Of a DNA stretch of 11,139 nucleotides, positions 7,400 through 11,139 are shown one piece after another. Every line of letters begins with the position of its first letter. Within the stretch, counting starts at the first letter, position 1. A program made the translations under genes and the position numbers. The notes beneath the pieces are model-generated. The model ran no database searches. It saw nothing but the letters and a program-made list of their open reading frames with translations, and was not told the origin of the DNA. Where the stretch lies: assembly GCA_002694065.1 (NCBI GenBank), contig NZKZ01000068.1, forward strand, positions 1-11,139, read 5' to 3'. The stretch comes from Acidiferrobacter sp. GTDB taxonomy: Bacteria > Pseudomonadota > Gammaproteobacteria > Arenicellales > UBA868.

Positions 7400-8401
7400 C
7401 TAATGAACCGCAACCGTAGGATCTACCTGAAGGACAATTTTTCCAAAATGCCCCGAGGCTTCCATCAACTGGTGGGCCTCACTTACCTCTTCAAGGGGGA
7501 AAATCTCGTGCACCAGCGGAACGATCTGGCGGTCTCTCAACAGATCCATCACATCCGCGGCAAACCTTGCAATGATCTGGCCTTTTTCTTCCGGAGGCCG
7601 AGGCCTGAGCACGGAGCCCGCGATCTTCTGTCTACGGACCATCAGTTGTGCGAGGTTCAGCTCTGCTTTCACTCCGCCCATGACACCGATCAGCACCAGC
7701 ACGCCGTTGATGGCAAGCGATTTCAGATTGGGGGCAAGATAGGCAGCACCAATGTGATCCAGGATCACGTCTACCCCTCTCCCGCTGGTCAACTCCTTGA
7801 TGACCTCTGAGAACTCCTGCGCCCGGTAATCGATCACGTGTGTGGCCCCAAGCGCCGACACGCGTTCCAGTTTGTGCTCCGAGGCTGTCACATACACAGG
7901 GCTTTTTGGAACCAGTGCGCGACATAGCTGGATTGCTGCCGTATTCACACCGCCCCCACCGCCATGAAGCAGAACACTCTGACCATTCTCGATACCGGGA
8001 AACTGGAACAAATTGAGATGAGCCGTGATATACGTCTCACAAACACAGGCCGCCTCTGCCCAACTCATCGTCTCGGGCACAGGCATCAGATGACTCGCCC
8101 AGGCCAGCGCGAATTCCGCGTAGGCTCCGCCACCCACCAGACCCATGACCCGATCACCGGGCGTCCATTCATCAACACCCTCCCCGACCGCGTCAATGAT
8201 GCCCGCGACCTCCAGCCCCAACACCTCCGAGTCACCCCTGGGGGGCGGGTAGTTGCCCTCTCGTTGAATGAGGTCAGGTCGGTTGACGCTTGTGGTTACT
8301 ACCCGAACCAATACTTGTCCAGGGCCTGGGGTCGGCGTCGACTGCTCGCCGAGGTAAAGCGTATCGGCTGCGCCGAAGTTTTTCTGCAAAACCGCTTTCA
8401 T
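7400..8401 (-). CDS. NAD(P)H:quinone oxidoreductase, PIG3-type zinc-free MDR family
   Basis: The 333-aa medium-chain dehydrogenase/reductase has a catalytic GroES-like fold with SVNRPDLIQREGNYPPP (38-54), the signature of the PIG3/TP53I3 quinone reductase group, then VLGLEVAGII and PGDRVMGLVGGGAYAEF. The zinc-binding Cys/His set of alcohol dehydrogenases is missing. The Rossmann nucleotide loop reads LLHGGGGGVNTAAIQL (144-159). Most relatives have GGASGVGT here, so N153 replaces a Gly. Expected activity is NAD(P)H-dependent reduction of quinones or other electrophilic carbonyls, possibly an enoyl-CoA reductase-like step. As first gene of the minus-strand cluster it may reduce or detoxify an intermediate of the acid pathway. 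An in-frame TAA two codons upstream fixes the ATG at 8401 as the earliest start, yet no Shine-Dalgarno sequence is visible before it. The stop lies 48 bases before the ligase beta gene. Confidence 0.9.
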   Translation of the reverse strand: MKAVLQKNFGAADTLYLGEQSTPTPGPGQVLVRVVTTSVNRPDLIQREGNYPPPRGDSEVLGLEVAGIIDAVGEGVDEWTPGDRVMGLVGGGAYAEFALAWASHLMPVPETMSWAEAACVCETYITAHLNLFQFPGIENGQSVLLHGGGGGVNTAAIQLCRALVPKSPVYVTASEHKLERVSALGATHVIDYRAQEFSEVIKELTSGRGVDVILDHIGAAYLAPNLKSLAINGVLVLIGVMGGVKAELNLAQLMVRRQKIAGSVLRPRPPEEKGQIIARFAADVMDLLRDRQIVPLVHEIFPLEEVSEAHQLMEASGHFGKIVLQVDPTVAVH

Positions 8402-8543
8402 TGTTTAGACAAGAGGCAAAGTTAATCTGGTATACAATATACAACAGAATACAAGTCATAACCATTCCCCGTTACGCTCCTACCTTGGCGTCCCGGTCCT
8501 TAAGTCCGCGTGATGTCCGTTCAATGACGAAAGGAGCAAGACC
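8402..8543. promoter_or_regulatory. Divergent control region between the CoA-ligase cluster and the LOG gene
   Basis: The 142-base gap separates the starts of the oxidoreductase (minus) and LOG (plus) genes and must hold both promoters. Its left half is AT-rich and carries the TATACAA repeats described separately. The right half (8460-8523) is GC-rich with no recognisable motif. AAGGAG at 8531-8536 is the ribosome binding site of the LOG gene. I could not assign a convincing -35/-10 pair in either direction. Confidence 0.55.
8430..8454. promoter_or_regulatory. Candidate operator: three TATACAA-type repeats with a nested palindrome
   Basis: TATACAA occurs at 8431-8437 and again directly at 8438-8444, and a third copy, AATACAA, is at 8448-8454. 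On the minus strand these read as TTGTATA half-sites. The first two also form the perfect inverted repeat GTATA-CAA-TATAC (8430-8442). TTGTATA-like half-sites are typical of GntR/FCD operators, and this site lies 29 to 53 bases before the first gene of the cluster that encodes such a regulator. Binding is inferred, not shown. Confidence 0.5.
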
Positions 8544-9308
8544 TTGAAAGCCTATAAGAATCCCCGGTTTCTCGACAGCGCTGACGCCCGGTTGCTGCGC
8601 ATTGTGTCCGAATTTATCGAACCCCAATCGCGGTTTGCCGATCATGATATAGAGGACACCATCGTTTTCATGGGATCCGCCCGGACCGCCGCTCCTGAGC
8701 ATGTGTCCCAGAAGCAAACAGCTAGCGGGGATTCGCCCACCACCCTTGCCGACGCTTATCAGGCCTGTCGAGAACTGGCGCGCCGCCTCACCGAATGGTC
8801 AAAAAACCTGCCGGAGGATCACCGACGTTTTGTCGTCTGCTCTGGCGGCGGCCCCGGCATTATGGAGGCCGCGAATCGTGGCGCCTCAGAGGCGGGAGGA
8901 ATCAATGTTGGATTAGGCATCTCGCTTCCGCACGAACAAGCCAACAATGACTACATCACCCGTGAACTGTCACTCGAATTTCACTACTTTTTTATGCGCA
9001 AGTTCTGGTTCGCTTACATGGCGAAAGCAGTCGTATTTTTCCCTGGCGGCTTTGGCACCCTCGATGAACTATTTGAAATCCTCACGCTTCTTCAAACCGG
9101 GAAAATACGCAAGCACCTACCTATCGTGTTATTCGATCGATCTTTCTGGGAAAGTACCATCAACTTCCAGACACTCATCAACCGCGGCACCATCAGCGAA
9201 GACGACCTCGACCTCTTCCTGCTGACGGACTCAGTGGACGAGGCGTTTACACATCTCACCGATGCGCTCGCGCGCTACGGTGTGTCAGAACACGGCGCCA
9301 CTTTATAG
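8544..9308 (+). CDS. LOG family protein (cytokinin riboside 5'-monophosphate phosphoribohydrolase-like)
   Basis: The 254-aa protein has the LOG/TIGR00730 Rossmann fold, often misnamed lysine decarboxylase. Visible motifs are VFMGSART (41-48), VCSGGGPGIMEAANRG (98-113), the conserved MRK (151-153) and the signature PGGFGTLDE (167-175), whose Glu with the MRK Arg forms the active site. Family members cleave the N-glycosidic bond of nucleoside 5'-monophosphates to base and ribose 5-phosphate. In bacteria this usually serves nucleotide salvage or turnover. About 38 residues precede the core, more than in the shortest LOG proteins. The start is a TTG at 8544, chosen because AAGGAG sits seven bases upstream and the next ATG is far inside the conserved core. 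A 7-codon frame (ATG at 8524) ends in TGA overlapping this TTG. It is divergent from the CoA-ligase cluster and convergent with the dehydrogenase gene. Confidence 0.9.
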   Translation: MKAYKNPRFLDSADARLLRIVSEFIEPQSRFADHDIEDTIVFMGSARTAAPEHVSQKQTASGDSPTTLADAYQACRELARRLTEWSKNLPEDHRRFVVCSGGGPGIMEAANRGASEAGGINVGLGISLPHEQANNDYITRELSLEFHYFFMRKFWFAYMAKAVVFFPGGFGTLDELFEILTLLQTGKIRKHLPIVLFDRSFWESTINFQTLINRGTISEDDLDLFLLTDSVDEAFTHLTDALARYGVSEHGATL

Positions 9309-9378
9309 GCGCGTTCTGAGCGGTCGCCCTGCTCGGCTTGACTGACCGCGGGCGTCCCTATTTGAGAAGGATCAGAAC

Positions 9379-10458
9379 CTAGCCTGCCCGGTTTTGGGTA
9401 AGCCACCTTTCCACAAGGCCCACTGTCTCATCCACGACTTCAAGTTTCTTACCCTGTTGAGCAGCGACCAGGGACACCAATTTGTCGACCCTTTCTATAT
9501 TCGTGGCGCCAGCGGCCAACGCGCGGGCAGCCGATGAAGGGCTGGCGAGGGAACTGGCCGCTTTGGCGTACTTTTCGAAAGGCACAAAATCCGACGCGTC
9601 CCCGCCAAGGTCAATACATACGCCGACCACCCATTCATAAACGGCCTGGCTCGCTTCTATGTCGCCATGGACTGCCTCTTTGATCGGGCGCATCTCTTCT
9701 GCCTGGACGCAACGATAGTTGCCGGCCATGAGCATCGCCCATTTGGCCAACGGAACAAAAACCGAGTCATACACTCGCAGTTTTACAGGCAACTCCAGCT
9801 CACCTAGCTCAGGACTGGTAAAGCGGGCTGCTTCGATTCCCGCGTCGAGATCACGCAGCATTGCGGTATGACTGTCATCCGCAAACGCCGCCGCCTTGAA
9901 GTTGGTCGGAAGTCGCACCTGAAGCACATTAGGCTGCTCTTCCGGCGGACGGAACGCCTGCGGATCCGGGCTGCACAGCGTCATCAAACCCGGATCAAAC
10001 GGATCCCAAAGCTCAGGCTCAAGAAAACATTCCCGAAGGCTTTGGGTCTCAAGGCCCGGTATGCGCGCAAGATAGGGAAGCAAAGGCATATTGGTGATCG
10101 CCATCGTCGGGACACCCGAGGCTGCCACCCGACCAAGCAACTCTCTTACTCCGGCCGCGCTGTATTGCGGCTCCTGCATGGCAAGCACCACGAGGTCAAA
10201 CTCCGAGGGAGTGACCTTCTCTGGCGCACTTGCATGCAAAGAACCCGGCAGAACCCCCGAGGCGACCTCCACCAGGCCTTCGTGACCCTTGACAGGCATC
10301 CTGACCACCGAGCCCTCGGCATTAAAAATTTCGGCTGTGGCGTCCCGACACACGAGGGTCACGTGATGGCCTGCCATCATCAGTTTGGTCGATAACAGGG
10401 AGCCATATGACGCACCCAGAATGAGGATACGGTATTGGGTCGGATTGCTGTCGGTCAT
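9379..10458 (-). CDS. Ketopantoate reductase-like NAD(P)-dependent 2-hydroxyacid dehydrogenase
   Basis: The 359-aa protein begins with a Rossmann segment, RILILGASYGSLLSTKLMMAGHHVTLVCR (10-38; motif GASYGS, with R38 suggesting NADP). It then has the ApbA/PanE-type strand FDLVVLAMQEPQ (87-98). The helical C-terminal half has AKWAMLMAGNYRC (238-250), matching PanE KLAVNCVIN: the catalytic Lys (K239) and second Asn (N247) are kept, but the first Asn is Leu (L243). The PanE active-site Glu in TEIDYING appears as Asn in TNIERVDK (N320). The protein is about 55 residues longer than E. coli PanE (303 aa). I therefore read it as a KPR-fold dehydrogenase with another substrate, not as PanE itself. It is divergent from a Rieske oxygenase (158-base gap), which suggests a shared catabolic route. 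Only a weak GAGA precedes the ATG. Confidence 0.78.
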   Translation of the reverse strand: MTDSNPTQYRILILGASYGSLLSTKLMMAGHHVTLVCRDATAEIFNAEGSVVRMPVKGHEGLVEVASGVLPGSLHASAPEKVTPSEFDLVVLAMQEPQYSAAGVRELLGRVAASGVPTMAITNMPLLPYLARIPGLETQSLRECFLEPELWDPFDPGLMTLCSPDPQAFRPPEEQPNVLQVRLPTNFKAAAFADDSHTAMLRDLDAGIEAARFTSPELGELELPVKLRVYDSVFVPLAKWAMLMAGNYRCVQAEEMRPIKEAVHGDIEASQAVYEWVVGVCIDLGGDASDFVPFEKYAKAASSLASPSSAARALAAGATNIERVDKLVSLVAAQQGKKLEVVDETVGLVERWLTQNRAG

Positions 10459-10616
10459 GATTTTCTCAACTGAATATTTTGTAAAGAACTAATCGGCCGC
10501 GGAGTTTAACCGATTGCGATCCCCGGCAGGCGCCTAGTCAGAGGCGAGATCTCCGTGCTATTCTGCTCCGCCGAACCCGGTTCGTGGACTTTGACACTCG
10601 TGAGGAGACGGATTCG
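10459..10616. promoter_or_regulatory. Divergent control region, dehydrogenase / Rieske oxygenase, with a 13-base palindrome
   Basis: The region next to the dehydrogenase start (10459-10490) is AT-rich and the rest is GC-rich. It carries the perfect palindrome CGAACC-C-GGTTCG at 10572-10584, 32 bases before the Rieske ATG, and a small hairpin CGCCT/AGGCG at 10531-10546. A repressor site for the oxygenase gene is a plausible reading of the palindrome. TTGACA at 10591-10596 lies too close to the start codon to serve as a -35. GAGGAG at 10602-10607 is the ribosome binding site of the Rieske gene. Confidence 0.45.
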
Positions 10617-11139
10617 ATGACTACCGCGCCAGGAGTCTCCTTGGGAGACAAACCGCTCTCTGATAATGCCGCCGACAGTTACACCATGCCGGCCAGACTT
10701 TACACAGACCCAGACGTCTTCGAACAGGAAAAAGAGGCGATTTTTGCCAAATCCTGGCATTACATCGGACACCAAAGCCACGTCGCCAAGATAGGTGACT
10801 ACCTCACGCTGGATATCGCAGACGAGAGCGTTTTTGTCATTCGCTCTGATGACAACGAATTGCGGGCGTTCTTCAATGTCTGCCGACATCGCGCCCATCG
10901 ACTGCTTGAAGGCGCCGGCAACACCCGTGCCATCGTGTGCCCGTATCACGCATGGTCTTATCACAACGATGGACGCCTGCGGCACGCAAGATTTGCCAAC
11001 GAGATGCCGTCTTTTTCACCTGAAGAGTTCTGTCTGCCCTCTGTTCGACTGGAATCTCTCGGAGGATTGCTCTTCGTTAATCTGGATCCTGACGCGCCAC
11101 CGATCCAAACGCTGGCCCCTGGATTTGAAGAGGACCTTC
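10617..11139 (+). CDS. Rieske non-heme iron oxygenase, alpha subunit (5' part only)
   Basis: The frame opens at the ATG at 10617, nine bases after GGAG, and stays open to the window end, giving 174 residues with no stop. The N-terminal segment YTDPDVFEQEKEAIFAKSWHYIGH (29-52; motif DPDVFEQE) is typical of Rieske oxygenase alpha subunits. The [2Fe-2S] Rieske motif is complete: C89-x-H91, 16 residues, then C108-x2-H111 (CRHRAH and CPYHAW). The Fe(II)-binding catalytic domain lies beyond the window. The style of N-terminus and motif resembles the group acting on quaternary amines and small aromatic acids (carnitine, glycine betaine, stachydrine or benzoate-type enzymes), but the substrate cannot be set without the C-terminal half. 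A reductase partner is expected nearby on the right. Confidence 0.9.
   Translation, partial: MTTAPGVSLGDKPLSDNAADSYTMPARLYTDPDVFEQEKEAIFAKSWHYIGHQSHVAKIGDYLTLDIADESVFVIRSDDNELRAFFNVCRHRAHRLLEGAGNTRAIVCPYHAWSYHNDGRLRHARFANEMPSFSPEEFCLPSVRLESLGGLLFVNLDPDAPPIQTLAPGFEEDL

Noticed and set aside
9320..9349. Hairpin GCGGTC/GACCGC between the LOG and dehydrogenase genes as a terminator
   Set aside because: The stem is six pairs with an 18-base loop and no T-run on either strand, so it does not qualify as an intrinsic terminator.
10591..10596. Consensus TTGACA as a -35 box for the Rieske gene
   Set aside because: Its matching -10 would fall at about 10614, over the start codon, which does not fit a normal leader.
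10506..10985. Minus-strand 159-aa open frame opposite the Rieske gene
   Set aside because: The plus strand encodes an intact Rieske motif with a good ribosome binding site in the same place; the minus frame has no domain support.

Overview
The window looks like a chromosomal segment of a Gram-negative heterotroph, most likely a pseudomonadotal (possibly marine gammaproteobacterial) genome. Base composition is moderately GC-rich, genes are closely packed, and the gene types fit: a DUF3108 exported protein, an FCD-type GntR regulator, a formyl-CoA transferase and a Rieske oxygenase. I see no tRNA, rRNA, CRISPR array, transposase, phage gene or attachment site. The lineage is an inference from gene content only.

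Left part (1-3094): a short hairpin at the very edge, then metY (O-acetylhomoserine sulfhydrylase, last step of direct sulfhydrylation to homocysteine), closed by a strong bidirectional terminator at 1489-1518. The terminator is shared with a convergent endonuclease/exonuclease/phosphatase-fold hydrolase. That gene is divergent from an exported DUF3108 protein.

Middle part (3118-8401, all on the minus strand, read right to left): a co-directional cluster. It encodes a PIG3-type NADPH:quinone oxidoreductase, then the beta and alpha subunits of an ADP-forming acid-CoA ligase related to succinyl-CoA and malate-CoA ligase, joined by a GTGA stop/start overlap. A GntR/FCD repressor follows, and then a formyl-CoA:oxalate CoA-transferase family protein. 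This reads as a regulated carboxylic-acid catabolic module with two ways to make CoA thioesters, one ATP-dependent and one by CoA exchange. Both ligase subunits are changed in loops that are nearly invariant in succinyl-CoA synthetase, so the substrate is probably not succinate. This module is the most interesting part of the window. A cluster of TTGTATA repeats lies in front of it and is a candidate operator.

Right part (8544-11139): a LOG-family phosphoribohydrolase with a TTG start, divergent from the cluster. Next is a minus-strand ketopantoate-reductase-like dehydrogenase lacking part of the usual catalytic set. Divergent from that is the 5' part of a Rieske oxygenase alpha subunit that runs off the window. 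The last two probably belong to another small-molecule catabolic locus continuing to the right.
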